Origin: an uncultured Dokdonia sp.
Lineage (GTDB): Bacteria; Bacteroidota; Bacteroidia; Flavobacteriales; Flavobacteriaceae
Direction: 5' to 3'
DNA: 64,000 nt
Assembly (NCBI RefSeq): GCF_947492535.1
Contig: NZ_CANLNH010000001.1
Location: forward strand, 124,001-188,000
Made by a program: the position numbers and the translations under genes. The notes under the pieces were generated by a model. The model searched no databases. It had not been told where the DNA came from and saw nothing but the letters and a program-made list of their open reading frames with translations. Each line of letters begins with the position of its first letter. Position 1 is the first letter of the stretch. Positions 37,414-46,042 of the stretch are shown in pieces.

Positions 37414-38123
37414 GTAAAAAGGTGACCTGCATTGTTGTAGATGATGAACCTTTAGCGATTGAATTGCTTGAAGGGCATATCCGACAGTTTACACAATTAG
37501 AACTTATAGCGACTTGTTGGAATGCGATAGAAGCTTTTGAAATTGTAAAAAACACACCCGTTGATATTATTTTTTTAGATATTCAGATGCCAGGCCTTTC
37601 TGGAATTCAATTTGTGAAGTCGCTTCAAAACCCACCTGCTATTATTTTTACAACTGCCTATCGAGAGTATGCAGTAGAGAGTTATGAACTTGATGTCATT
37701 GACTATCTATTAAAACCCATTACAATGGATCGTTTTTTTAAATCCATTACGAAATATTTTGATAAGATAGGCAGCCCAACCATTCATAAAGAGAGTGTTA
37801 AAGCGACAGTAGTAGAAGATGAGTATATGTATGTGAATACGAATAGAAAGTACGTAAAAATTACTTTTGAAGAGGTATTGTATGTAGAAAGTATTAAAGA
37901 TTATGTGCGTATACATCTAGAAAACGAAAGTATCTCTACCAAAGATAAAATTAGTCTCTTTGAACAAAAAGTACCCTCTTATTTTATGAGAGTTCACCGT
38001 TCTTATATGGTAAACACCCATAAAATCACAAGCTATACGATGCAAGATATTGAAATCGGAGCAATAGAAATCCCTATAGGTATCTCGTATAAGAAGTTAG
38101 TAATGAAGATATTGCAGAAGTAG
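37410..38123 (+). CDS. LytTR response regulator
   Basis: The 237-residue protein has a receiver domain (CIVVDDEPLAIELLEGHI; phosphoacceptor Asp near 56 in DIIFLDIQMPGLSG; TTAYREYAVESYELDVIDYLLKPI). It is followed by a LytTR DNA-binding domain at about 130-237 (YVNTNRKYVKITFEEVLYVESIKDYVRIHL, MRVHRSYMVNTHKI). LytTR regulators bind direct repeats upstream of their targets. Translation is coupled to the kinase by a 4-base overlap. No obvious target gene is adjacent. Confidence 0.95.
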   Translation: MSKKVTCIVVDDEPLAIELLEGHIRQFTQLELIATCWNAIEAFEIVKNTPVDIIFLDIQMPGLSGIQFVKSLQNPPAIIFTTAYREYAVESYELDVIDYLLKPITMDRFFKSITKYFDKIGSPTIHKESVKATVVEDEYMYVNTNRKYVKITFEEVLYVESIKDYVRIHLENESISTKDKISLFEQKVPSYFMRVHRSYMVNTHKITSYTMQDIEIGAIEIPIGISYKKLVMKILQK

Positions 38124-38136
38124 TATTAGGGTTATG

Positions 38137-38156
38137 TACGCTTTCGCGAAAGCGTA
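38137..38156. repeat. 20-bp dispersed palindrome after the LytTR gene
   Basis: TACGCTTTCGCGAAAGCGTA, perfect symmetry, between convergent genes. Confidence 0.9.
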
Positions 38157-38191
38157 TAATAAAATATTAAATTATTAAAACAGACGTCTGA

Positions 38192-38680
38192 TTAATCAAA
38201 ATAGGTTTCTATAGTCTGTATACCAGCAATATCTTTATTTAGGTATTTTATGCTCACTTTAGGCGGAATAGAAATTTCAATACAGATTTCATTAAAAACG
38301 AGTTGTTCTGTAGAAATCTTACTTTGAAATTCATTAGACATTAAAAGCGATTTAAGAATCATTTTAAACATTTTTCTGTTCTTATATTCTTCTAATAATT
38401 GGTCTATTATTTTTTGATCTACTTCTTTGAATCTGCTTACGTGAATTTCAACCGAAGGAGGTACAGAAATCCCTACAATAAGTCTATTAGTTCTGAAGCC
38501 CGCTTTTTCGATGAGAGGTAGGATGTCAAATACTTCTTTCACATAATTAATAAACTTGTTTTTTGCAGTACTGCCAATTTCACTTAATTTAGAAAAACCG
38601 CTTTTAAGCTGATGTAATAATTGATCAGTACTATCAGAAATACTCTGAGTTGTTTTCTCTACTAATGACTTTTCTTTCAT
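38192..38680 (-). CDS. Unrecognised 162-residue protein
   Basis: No family was recognised. The N-terminal 60 residues are amphipathic helix, with KSGFSKLSEIGSTAKNKFINYV. The remainder has two similar beta-type motifs, GISVPPSVEIHVSRF near residues 69-84 and EISIPPKVSIKYLNKD near 135-150, suggesting two related domains with an IxxPPxVxI core. No signal peptide is seen. It is transcribed in the same direction as the TPM operon but separated from it by 388 bp holding structured repeats. Confidence 0.6.
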   Translation of the reverse strand: MKEKSLVEKTTQSISDSTDQLLHQLKSGFSKLSEIGSTAKNKFINYVKEVFDILPLIEKAGFRTNRLIVGISVPPSVEIHVSRFKEVDQKIIDQLLEEYKNRKMFKMILKSLLMSNEFQSKISTEQLVFNEICIEISIPPKVSIKYLNKDIAGIQTIETYFD

Positions 38681-38787
38681 AAAATTAAGTTGTGCTCGTT
38701 TTTAAAGCAATGTTCATCAATTCTTGTCTATATTATTTGAAATTTAGATTTCGTCGTTCGTACTTCTAACTACTATTTTATAAAATG

Positions 38788-38864
38788 AGTAACGGAAAGT
38801 TTACTTCTTTTTGTAAAGGAAAAGGTACAAAAAGCTGTAAACAATCACATTCAGTTCGGCTAGC
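38788..38864. repeat. Structured element copy 1 (AGTAACGGAAA...TTCGGCTAGC)
   Basis: Conserved ends enclose a hairpin: GTTTAC-TT-CTTTTTGTA pairs with TACAAAAAG-CT-GTAAAC (38799-38842), with a symmetric 2-base internal loop. It could be a structured RNA of the minus-strand transcript or a mobile hairpin element. Confidence 0.65.
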
Positions 38865-38935
38865 TATATCTATGATTTTAGACTTCGTACTTCCAACTTC
38901 TAACCTCGTACTTTGATTACCATCCTTGTTAAATC

Positions 38936-39015
38936 AGTAACGGAAAGTTTTCGAAAATTTAAACAGAAAAAAGTTTTTAAATTTTCAAAAACTACCACCG
39001 CCATATTCGGCTAGC
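38936..39015. repeat. Structured element copy 2 (AGTAACGGAAA...TTCGGCTAGC)
   Basis: Ends match copy 1, but the internal stem differs in sequence (38947-38992: GTTTTCGAAAATTTAAAC against GTTTTTAAATTTTCAAAAAC) and still pairs. The remainder of 38681-39068 holds diverged copies of a CGTACTTCxAACTTC-type motif at 38759, 38886 and 39044. No gene is seen there. Confidence 0.65.
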
Positions 39016-39068
39016 ATATTATAGTAATAGATATTTCGTCATTCGTACTTCAAACTTCGTGCTTCCAA

Positions 39069-39938
39069 CTACCATCCTCCAGAAGCACCACCGCCTCCGA
39101 AGCCTCCACCTCCAAAGCCACCACCGAAGCCACCGCCTCCAAAACTTCCACCGCCGCCACTTCCGAAGCCTCCTCCGCTTCCAAAAGAACCACGGCCCAT
39201 ATTACTAAGGATAATAACATCTAAGAGGGATTCAGCTTTACGTCTACGGCCGCCACGACCGCCACCACGATGATTTTTTCTACTTAAAATGATGAGTATA
39301 ACGATAAAGAATACAAATACGAGTACGGGACCTATGGGAAACGAATTATTGTTTTTGCGAGTGCCTGTAAAATTGCCTTCAAGACGTGCGATCATTTCAT
39401 CGGTAGCGGCATCAAGACCTCCATAAAAATCTCCTTTTTTAAAAGCAGGAATGATGGTTCTATTGATCATACGTTCAGCATCACGATCCGAAATAATAGA
39501 TTCAATGCCGTAGCCTGTATTAATATCTACTTTACGATCATCTTTGGCTACGATAATAATAATGCCATTGTCTTCATTAGCCTGTCCGATACCCCATTTC
39601 TGTCCCCATTTAGCTCCAAGGAATGAGATGTCTTCCCCTTTTGTAGAAGATATAATCGCAATCACTATTTGTGTTGAGGTAGTATCGCTATATCGTATAA
39701 GTTTTTGCTCAAGTGATTTCTGTTGGTAGGAATTAAACAAACCAATATAGTCATATACAGCTGTTTGTTTACTAGGTTTTGGTGGAATGTCAAATTGCGC
39801 ATGCGCTATGTGTCCTCCTCCTAAAAAAAGAAGGATACACAATAAACGTATGCAAGTACTTACGCTTTTGCGAACTTGTCTAACTGGCAGGCAGGAGCGA
39901 ACGAACCCTATGTTATATATAGATAGTAGCTGTGTCAT
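39069..39938 (-). CDS. TPM-domain protein with glycine-rich tail
   Basis: The 289-residue protein contains a TPM (DUF477) domain at about 50-190 (VYDYIGLFNSYQQKSLEQKL, STQIVIAIISSTKGEDI, GYGIESIISDRDAERMINRTIIPAFKKGDFYGGL). A membrane helix (PVLVFVFFIVILIIL) and an Arg-rich stretch follow, then a glycine-rich tail ending GGGASGGW. The start ATG overlaps the previous stop (TAATG). Oddly, the first 30 residues (SCLPVRQVRKSVSTC region) lie ahead of the real signal peptide RLLCILLFLGGGHIAHA and are encoded by dispersed repeats at 39861-39908. The native start may be an internal, non-ATG codon near the signal peptide. The operon is LemA-TPM-TPM. Confidence 0.85.
   Translation of the reverse strand: MTQLLSIYNIGFVRSCLPVRQVRKSVSTCIRLLCILLFLGGGHIAHAQFDIPPKPSKQTAVYDYIGLFNSYQQKSLEQKLIRYSDTTSTQIVIAIISSTKGEDISFLGAKWGQKWGIGQANEDNGIIIIVAKDDRKVDINTGYGIESIISDRDAERMINRTIIPAFKKGDFYGGLDAATDEMIARLEGNFTGTRKNNNSFPIGPVLVFVFFIVILIILSRKNHRGGGRGGRRRKAESLLDVIILSNMGRGSFGSGGGFGSGGGGSFGGGGFGGGFGGGGFGGGGASGGW
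39861..39908. repeat. Degenerate composite repeat inside the TPM gene
   Basis: TACGCTTTTGCGAA is followed by the TGGCAGGCAGG half of the CCTGCC palindrome, as in 34493-34578. It encodes the odd N-terminal leader of the TPM protein on the minus strand. Confidence 0.6.
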
Positions 39939-40378
39939 TAACTTGTAGTAATCTCATCTGGGAGTTCATTAATATCTCCATGTTGCCATGGGAAATAAGC
40001 ACTTAATCGTTTACCCACATCCTGAATCCCTTCAATGATTCCTTCTTTAAAACGCCCTTCTTTAAAATGAGTACTCATGGTATCTCTTGTGGTTTCCCAA
40101 AAATTAGTAGGCACTTTTTTATCAATCCCTCGATCGCCACATATAGCAAACTTGTGATCGTCTACAGCTATATAAATGAGAACTCCGTTTTCTTCTTTGG
40201 TATTATCCATTTTAAGGATATGAAAGATTTCTTTAGCACGCGTGAAGACGTCTAGATCTGTATGTCGTTCTAAATGCACACGTATTTCACCAGAGGTATT
40301 GCTTTCGGCAATACGAATAGCCTCAACAATGTCTTGTTCTTCTGTTTGTGTTAAAAAATCTTCTACCGTAGATGCCAT
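39938..40378 (-). CDS. Soluble TPM-domain protein
   Basis: The 146-residue protein is almost only a TPM domain: SGEIRVHLERHTDLDVFTRAKEIFHILKMDNTKEENGVLIYIAVDDHKFAICGDRGI (residues about 30-85), then a helical end. It has no signal peptide and no tail, so it is cytosolic, unlike its neighbour. Starts and stops overlap by one base on both sides (with lemA and the longer TPM gene), indicating translational coupling. TPM proteins are linked to membrane-protein quality control in plant plastids; the bacterial role with LemA is not established. Confidence 0.9.
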   Translation of the reverse strand: MASTVEDFLTQTEEQDIVEAIRIAESNTSGEIRVHLERHTDLDVFTRAKEIFHILKMDNTKEENGVLIYIAVDDHKFAICGDRGIDKKVPTNFWETTRDTMSTHFKEGRFKEGIIEGIQDVGKRLSAYFPWQHGDINELPDEITTS

Positions 40379-40986
40379 TAGTTACTAAAATCAAATTCTA
40401 CATTTGGTGCATTTTCAGTTCCAGCGTCAGCTTCAAAATATCCCATCTCTTCAAACTTTCCTATAAACATGTTGATGAAATTATTAGGAAACTTTTTGAG
40501 ATGTTTGTTAAAGGGTTTTACAGATTCATTAAAGCGATTACGCTCTACATTGATGCGGTTTTCCGTACGCTCTAATTCGTTGATCAATTCTTTGAAATTT
40601 TCATTAGCTTTTAGATCTGGATACCTTTCAAAGGTTGCTAATAATCTTGATAAAGCTGAAGTCAATCCTGATTGTGCTTGTTGAAATTGCTTTAATTGGG
40701 CAGGTGTGATATTAGATGGGTCAATGGTAATGGAAGTTGCTTTAGAACGTGCTTCAGTAACCTTTACAAATGTTTCCTGCTCATATTCTGCATATCCTTT
40801 TGCTGTCTTTACAATGTTAGGAATTAGATCAGCACGGCGTTGATAACTACTTTCTACATTAGCCCATTGTGCAGTAGCGTTTTCTTCTAAATCTATAGAT
40901 GTGTTGTAAAAACCTGGACTTACAACAAATGCAATGTATGCTATAATTGCACCAATTACTATTAATACGATTAATCCTTTCTTCAT
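40378..40986 (-). CDS. lemA: LemA-family protein
   Basis: The 202-residue protein has an N-terminal membrane helix (LIVLIVIGAIIAYIAFVV) and the LemA helical domain with the family core WANVESSYQRRADLIPNIVKTAKGYAEYEQETFVKVTEARSKA (residues about 40-83), then NFKELINELERTENRINVERNRFNE near 140-165. LemA is a membrane-anchored helical protein of unsettled function. It is typically followed by TPM proteins, as here. The first gene of a three-gene operon, it is preceded by a pair of 13-bp inverted repeats. Confidence 0.93.
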   Translation of the reverse strand: MKKGLIVLIVIGAIIAYIAFVVSPGFYNTSIDLEENATAQWANVESSYQRRADLIPNIVKTAKGYAEYEQETFVKVTEARSKATSITIDPSNITPAQLKQFQQAQSGLTSALSRLLATFERYPDLKANENFKELINELERTENRINVERNRFNESVKPFNKHLKKFPNNFINMFIGKFEEMGYFEADAGTENAPNVEFDFSN

Positions 40987-41011
40987 ATCTGGTTAGTTTA
41001 TGTTTATTGAT

Positions 41012-41089
41012 TTTTGTTACAAAACCGCTCTGGATTTAGTAAACGATTGCAAGTTAAGAAAATCTTATTTTCTTTATTTTGTAACAAAA
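41012..41089. promoter_or_regulatory. Pair of 13-bp inverted repeats upstream of lemA
   Basis: TTTTGTTACAAAA at 41012-41024 and its exact reverse complement TTTTGTAACAAAA at 41077-41089 flank 52 bp. Each is itself nearly symmetric. They may be paired operator half-regions controlling lemA and/or the divergent small gene. Confidence 0.5.
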
Positions 41090-41131
41090 CAAGTGTCTTA
41101 TCTACCTATAAAGTGTATAAAATAATCGATA

Positions 41132-41341
41132 ATGAGAACAACAAAGTATCTATTAGTAATTATAGGAGTTTTAGGAATGATGGCTTCTTTATATCTGGGA
41201 ATTGTACATAACGATGTACTACCTAATATACCATCGTTTATTGCAAGTTTATCTTTGGTGTATTTAGGACTGTATAAAGTAGCTACTCCAAAAACAACCC
41301 AATGCTCTGTAGAAGTTGAAAAAACTAAAGATTCTTTTTAA
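41132..41341 (+). CDS. Small two-helix membrane protein
   Basis: This is a 69-residue frame starting at an ATG after AATCGATA, with two hydrophobic segments (LLVIIGVLGMMASLYLGIV near 7-25 and FIASLSLVYLGLYKV near 36-50) and a charged tail. No family is recognised. Its 3' end overlaps the convergent MerR gene by 17 bp. Reading-frame composition and membrane segments make it likely to be real, but short frames can be fortuitous. Confidence 0.55.
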   Translation: MRTTKYLLVIIGVLGMMASLYLGIVHNDVLPNIPSFIASLSLVYLGLYKVATPKTTQCSVEVEKTKDSF

Positions 41342-41654
41342 GCTCTATAAGTTGCGCTTTTACATTTTCTAGCTTTCGAATAATATCAAAATTACTAAGG
41401 GTTTCTTTCTTTCCTTCTTTAAGATGAATTTTAGCGCCTTCTAATGTAAAGCCGCGTTCTTTAACAAGATGATAAATCAGTTCAAGGTTTTTGATGTCTT
41501 GAGGCGTAAATTTACGATTCCCTTTTGCATTCTTCTTAGGTTGTAATACATCAAATTCTTTTTCCCAGAAACGTATGAGAGACGTGTTCACTCCAAATGC
41601 TTTGGAGACTTCTCCAATGCCATAATATAATTTTTCTGGAAGGTTTACATGCAT
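41325..41654 (-). CDS. MerR-family transcriptional regulator
   Basis: The 109-residue protein has a MerR winged-helix domain at residues about 9-75 (YYGIGEVSKAFGVNTSLIRFWEKEFDVLQPKKNAKGNRKFTPQDIKNLELIYHLVKERGFTLEGAK) and a short coiled coil. There is no cysteine-rich metal site or ligand domain, so it probably responds through partner proteins or acts constitutively. It starts 4 bp after the stop of the M23 peptidase gene, so the two are co-transcribed. This pair is common in Flavobacteriia. Confidence 0.93.
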   Translation of the reverse strand: MHVNLPEKLYYGIGEVSKAFGVNTSLIRFWEKEFDVLQPKKNAKGNRKFTPQDIKNLELIYHLVKERGFTLEGAKIHLKEGKKETLSNFDIIRKLENVKAQLIELKKNL

Positions 41655-41658
41655 AAGA

Positions 41659-42633
41659 TTAATCTAACGATTGGTTTTCTTGTTGAGATTGTTTTAATAA
41701 TTCATCAAACTCAGCAGGAGAAAGTTTTCCGTAGTAAAAATGAATAGGATTGATGCGTTCACCTTCTTTAAAAATCTCATAATGTAAATGCGGTGCTTCA
41801 GAACGTCCTGTGCTTCCTACAAAACCAATGAGATCGCCACGTTTTACTTTTTGTCCCTTTTTTACATTGTAGGCATTTAAATGTGCATACAAACTCTCAT
41901 ATCCATATCCATGTGTGATACGGATGTGTTTTCCATACCCAGAAGCAGTAGCATCTGCACGAGAGACTTTACCGTCCCCAGATGCATATACAGGAGTGCC
42001 TCTTGGTGCTGTAAAATCCATTCCCCAGTGCTTCTTGCGAGCCTTTGTAAACGGATCGGTACGATATCCAAAACCTGAGGCCATACGTGTTAAATCTTCA
42101 TTACTTACAGGCTGTATCGCTGGAATAGCAGCTAGTAATTTTTCTTTATCGGCAGAAAGTCGTGCAATTTCATCAAGCGACTTCGATTGAATATCCAGTT
42201 GCTTTGTGATTTGGTCCATACGCTTATGACTCTCAATAATCATAGCTGAATTGTCGTATCCTTTTAAGTTTTCATAACGATTTACACCACCAAAACCAGC
42301 TTTACGTACTTCATCAGGAATAGGATTGGCATCTAATAAGATTCTATAAATCTCATTATCTCGTTGCTGTACATTTTCAAGAACCTTACTGGCAAGGTCC
42401 ATTTTAGATTCTAATATAGAGAGTTGTAATGCAAGATTTGAGTTTTCACGTTCCAGCCTACGTTCTTTAGGAGTGTCTATTCCAGAATTGAATACCGTAA
42501 TGAGTATAATAAGTCCCATAAGGGTAGCTGCTGTAAAAAACAACAGAACAAATCCTATAGTGCGTCCTTTTTTACGCTCTACTTTTCGATAAGAAAGCGT
42601 GTCACTATCATAGTAATATTTTACCTTAGACAT
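41659..42633 (-). CDS. M23-family murein endopeptidase
   Basis: The 324-residue envelope protein has a short cytosolic start, one membrane helix near 25-50 (IGFVLLFFTAATLMGLIILITVF) and a coiled coil over residues about 55-165. It ends in an M23 (LytM/NlpD-like) zinc peptidase domain with HWGMDFTAPRGTPVYAS (first zinc His and Asp), YGKHIRITHGYGYESLYAHLN and APHLHYEI (catalytic and zinc His). It cuts peptidoglycan cross-links or activates amidases. The preserved motifs suggest an active enzyme. It is transcribed with the MerR gene and diverges from alaS. Confidence 0.93.
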   Translation of the reverse strand: MSKVKYYYDSDTLSYRKVERKKGRTIGFVLLFFTAATLMGLIILITVFNSGIDTPKERRLERENSNLALQLSILESKMDLASKVLENVQQRDNEIYRILLDANPIPDEVRKAGFGGVNRYENLKGYDNSAMIIESHKRMDQITKQLDIQSKSLDEIARLSADKEKLLAAIPAIQPVSNEDLTRMASGFGYRTDPFTKARKKHWGMDFTAPRGTPVYASGDGKVSRADATASGYGKHIRITHGYGYESLYAHLNAYNVKKGQKVKRGDLIGFVGSTGRSEAPHLHYEIFKEGERINPIHFYYGKLSPAEFDELLKQSQQENQSLD

Positions 42634-42675
42634 AAGTTAAAATGTGTATTTTTGCCAGATGTTAAAGATGATTTA

Positions 42676-42695
42676 TACGCTTTCGCGAAAGCGTA
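42676..42695. repeat. 20-bp dispersed palindrome upstream of alaS
   Basis: TACGCTTTCGCGAAAGCGTA, perfect. It lies between a TATTTTTG box (42647-42654) and the alaS start, so it would be in the 5' leader of the mRNA. Confidence 0.9.
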
Positions 42696-42750
42696 CTTCA
42701 ATTATCAAAACGATCAAAGATAAAAATAATTATTCGATACGATTACTTCT

Positions 42751-45363
42751 ATGAAATCTCAAGAAATACGTGCCAAATTCCTAGCGTTTTTTGAATCAAA
42801 AAAACATGATATAGTACCCTCTGCACCTATGGTGTTAAAGGATGACCCTACACTCATGTTTACAAATGCAGGGATGGTCCCGTTTAAAGAATATTTTCTA
42901 GGTAATGGAATTCCTAAAAACACACGTCTTACAGATACTCAAAAATGCTTACGTGTCTCTGGCAAGCACAATGATTTAGAAGAAGTAGGAAAGGATACCT
43001 ATCATCATACCATGTTTGAGATGTTAGGAAACTGGAGCTTTGGAGATTATTTTAAAAAGGAAGCAATTGATTGGGCTTGGGAATTACTAACGGAAGTTTT
43101 TAAGATTGATAAAGACAGTTTGTATGTAACCATTTTTGAAGGAGATGAAAGCGAAAAGTTAGAACGTGATCAAGATGCCTATGATTTATGGAAAAATCAT
43201 ATCTCAGAAGATCGTATCCTAAATGGAAATAAAAAAGACAACTTCTGGGAAATGGGAGCACAAGGGCCTTGTGGTCCATGTAGTGAGATTCATGTAGATA
43301 TACGTTCTGAAGAAGAAAAAGCTAAAGTAGACGGAAAAACATTAGTAAATCAAGATCATCCATTAGTTATAGAGGTTTGGAATCTCGTATTTATGCAATT
43401 TAACCGTCTAGCTGATGGGTCTTTAGAAAACTTACCTGCACAACACGTAGATACAGGAATGGGGTTTGAACGACTTTGTATGGTTTTACAAGGCGTACAA
43501 TCTAACTACGATACGGATGTCTTTACGCCATTAATGCGCGAGATTGAGACGATCACTTCCTCTAAATGTGGTCATAAAGAAGAAACGGATATCGCTGTAC
43601 GTGTAATAGCAGATCATGTAAGAGCTGTTGCATTTTCTATTGCAGATGGACAATTGCCAAGTAATACAGGAGCTGGCTACGTAATACGTCGTATTTTACG
43701 TAGAGCAATACGCTATGGATTTACATTCTTAAATACCAAAGAACCTTTTATCTATAAATTAGTAAATACACTTGTGAAACAAATGGGAGAGTCTTTCCCA
43801 GAATTGAAACGAGAGAAAAACTTGATTGTTAATGTCATTAGAGAAGAAGAGCAGTCTTTCTTGCGTACCTTAGATCAAGGATTGATTTTACTAGATACAG
43901 TGATTGCTAATACAAAAGGAGATACCATTTCTGGAGAAAAGGCTTTCGAATTGTATGATACCTATGGTTTTCCTATAGATTTAACAGCGCTTATTTTAAG
44001 TGAAAAAGGATTGAAATTAGATGAAGAAGGTTTCCAAGTAGAGCTTCAAAAACAAAAAGATCGTTCTAGAAATGCTTCTAAAGTAGAGACAGGTGATTGG
44101 ACAGTATTAATAGAGGATGCCGAAGAAGAATTTATAGGGTATGATACGCTTGAAGCTTCTGTGAAAATAACAAGATATCGTAAGACAGAGAGTAAAAAAG
44201 ACGGAGAGTTATATCAGCTAGTGTTTAATCTGACGCCGTTCTATCCAGAAGGAGGAGGGCAAGTAGGAGATAAGGGATATCTAGAGGTGCCTAATGGAGA
44301 AGTGGTGTATATCATAGATACTAAGAAAGAAAATAACCTTATTATACATTTAGCAAAGAATCTTCCAAGATCTACCGAAGGAACATTTAAAGCTGTCGTA
44401 GATGAGAAACAACGTTTCCGTACCTCTGCAAATCATACAGCAACGCATTTATTGCATCAAGGATTACGTAAAGTGTTAGGGACGCATGTTGAGCAAAAAG
44501 GAAGTATGGTGCATAGCCGTAATCTTCGTTTTGATTTCTCACATTTCTCAAAAGTGACTACTGAAGAATTAAAAGCAGTAGAAAACTTTGTAAACGCTCG
44601 TATTCGTGAGAGTCTGCCATTAGAAGAACAACGTGGTATTGCGTATGACCAAGCGATTAAAGAAGGTGCAATTGCATTATTCGGAGAAAAATATGGAGAT
44701 GCTGTACGCGCCATTCGTTTTGGAAAATCGATGGAGCTTTGTGGAGGAACGCATGTACAAAGTACAGGTGATATCTGGCATTTTAAAATTACATCAGAAG
44801 GCGCTGTTGCTTCAGGAATACGTCGTATCGAAGCGATTACAAATGACGCTGCTAAAGAGTATTTTACTTCAGAAACTGAAGCTTATAATAAAGTAAAAGC
44901 AACCCTTAAAAATGCACAAGATCCTGTAAAAGCCATTACAAGTTTACTAGATGAAAATACGGCGCTTAAAAAACAAGTGGAAGCACTTATTAAGGAGAAA
45001 GCGCAAAACTTAAGTGGTGATTTGGAGAAAGAATTCCAAGAAGTCAATGGGGTGCAATTTTTAGCGAAGAAAGTAGACCTAGATGCAGGTGCTATCAAAG
45101 ATTTGGCTTTTAAGTTAGGGCAGAATAAAAATGATGTTTTCCTTCTCTTCGGAACCGAGCAAAATGGAAAAGCATTGTTGAGTTGTTATATCTCTAAAGA
45201 GTTAGTGGACAGTAAAGGGTTGAATGCAGGTCAAGTGGTACGCGAATTAGGGAAACACATCCAAGGCGGTGGTGGCGGACAACCTTTCTTTGCAACAGCA
45301 GGAGGAAAGAATCCCGCAGGAATTAATACTGCATTGGAGGCCGCTAAGGATTTTTTAGATTAA
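42751..45363 (+). CDS. alaS: Alanyl-tRNA synthetase
   Basis: AlaRS charges tRNA-Ala and edits Ser/Gly errors. The 870-residue protein shows class II motifs in the N-terminal catalytic domain ([54 protein letters not shown]). The editing domain's [12 protein letters not shown] zinc motif is near 573, with the second part CGGTHV near 668. The C-Ala tail ends with [22 protein letters not shown]. All parts are present. The TATTTTTG box and a palindrome lie upstream; a repeat-rich gap follows. Confidence 0.97.
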   Translation: MKSQEIRAKFLAFFESKKHDIVPSAPMVLKDDPTLMFTNAGMVPFKEYFLGNGIPKNTRLTDTQKCLRVSGKHNDLEEVGKDTYHHTMFEMLGNWSFGDYFKKEAIDWAWELLTEVFKIDKDSLYVTIFEGDESEKLERDQDAYDLWKNHISEDRILNGNKKDNFWEMGAQGPCGPCSEIHVDIRSEEEKAKVDGKTLVNQDHPLVIEVWNLVFMQFNRLADGSLENLPAQHVDTGMGFERLCMVLQGVQSNYDTDVFTPLMREIETITSSKCGHKEETDIAVRVIADHVRAVAFSIADGQLPSNTGAGYVIRRILRRAIRYGFTFLNTKEPFIYKLVNTLVKQMGESFPELKREKNLIVNVIREEEQSFLRTLDQGLILLDTVIANTKGDTISGEKAFELYDTYGFPIDLTALILSEKGLKLDEEGFQVELQKQKDRSRNASKVETGDWTVLIEDAEEEFIGYDTLEASVKITRYRKTESKKDGELYQLVFNLTPFYPEGGGQVGDKGYLEVPNGEVVYIIDTKKENNLIIHLAKNLPRSTEGTFKAVVDEKQRFRTSANHTATHLLHQGLRKVLGTHVEQKGSMVHSRNLRFDFSHFSKVTTEELKAVENFVNARIRESLPLEEQRGIAYDQAIKEGAIALFGEKYGDAVRAIRFGKSMELCGGTHVQSTGDIWHFKITSEGAVASGIRRIEAITNDAAKEYFTSETEAYNKVKATLKNAQDPVKAITSLLDENTALKKQVEALIKEKAQNLSGDLEKEFQEVNGVQFLAKKVDLDAGAIKDLAFKLGQNKNDVFLLFGTEQNGKALLSCYISKELVDSKGLNAGQVVRELGKHIQGGGGGQPFFATAGGKNPAGINTALEAAKDFLD

Positions 45364-45449
45364 AAAAGAAAATAGAACATAGATTATTCGCGTGCGCTCT
45401 CTTATAGATAATTGCGACTCTAATGATAGATGTTAGAAAATACAGCTCC

Positions 45450-45540
45450 TTCCCTTTTCAGGGGAAGGTGGATTTTTATTTACTCATGAAAGTAAATGAA
45501 AAGACGGAAGGGGTCTCCTTTTCACCATACGAGCAAAAGA
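45450..45540. repeat. Pyrimidine/purine-rich interspersed repeat downstream of alaS
   Basis: CTCCTTCCCTTTTCAGGGGAAGG-type half and GACGGAAGGGGTCTCC half flank an AT-rich stretch. It resembles the CTCCCTCTGGGAGAG repeats at 51491 and 52591 and the hydroxylase insertion at 48926. No coding sequence is seen in 45364-45580. Confidence 0.5.
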
Positions 45541-45580
45541 TTTATCTTTCAATATCTATTCTTAATTTAAAATATTACTA

Positions 45581-45982
45581 ATGAATCTTCAATTGTTAAT
45601 TCCTTTATTAATCACATCTCTTATAACAATTTTTGGCTGGTATGTTTTACATAAGCTTACCAAAAAGAGAGAGCAAGAAAATAAAAAGAAAAACCTTCGA
45701 GTAGAATACTTAATAGATGCTTGGAGTAAACTTGAATATGGTTCAAATAGAGATATTGATAAAGAAGAATTTGTTGAGTATTTTGAAAAACCTATAGCTA
45801 TGATTCAGTTATTTGGAACTTTAAATCAAATTGATCTAGCTCAAAAGTTAGTTGAAGAAATAAAAAATAATAAACAAGTTAGTCTTGACGATATATTAGA
45901 AGACTTAAGAAATGATCTTAGAAGTGAATTAAATCTCGAAAAGGCTAAATCTAAGATGAAATATATTAGATTTAGTAAATGA
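45581..45982 (+). CDS. Small membrane-anchored protein of unknown function
   Basis: The 133-residue protein has an N-terminal membrane helix (LLIPLLITSLITIFGWYVL). A basic stretch (KLTKKREQENKKKN) and a helical, charged cytosolic domain follow (LIDAWSKLEYGSNRD...DDILEDLRNDLRSELNLEKAKSK). I recognise no family. It is an orphan gene with a repeat upstream (45450-45540) and a CTTAGCGCCTTTGCGAG repeat directly downstream (about 45988-46004), so it may be a recently acquired insert between alaS and the GSCFA gene. Confidence 0.6.
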   Translation: MNLQLLIPLLITSLITIFGWYVLHKLTKKREQENKKKNLRVEYLIDAWSKLEYGSNRDIDKEEFVEYFEKPIAMIQLFGTLNQIDLAQKLVEEIKNNKQVSLDDILEDLRNDLRSELNLEKAKSKMKYIRFSK

Positions 45983-46042
45983 AAACTTAGCGCCTTTGCG
46001 AGATAATATTGCAATGCCACAATAAATTTACACCTTAACGAG

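Noticed and set aside
38788-39015. Integron attC-like sites
   Set aside because: The conserved ends do not match the GTTRRRY/RYYYAAC core, and no gene cassettes or integrase are seen.
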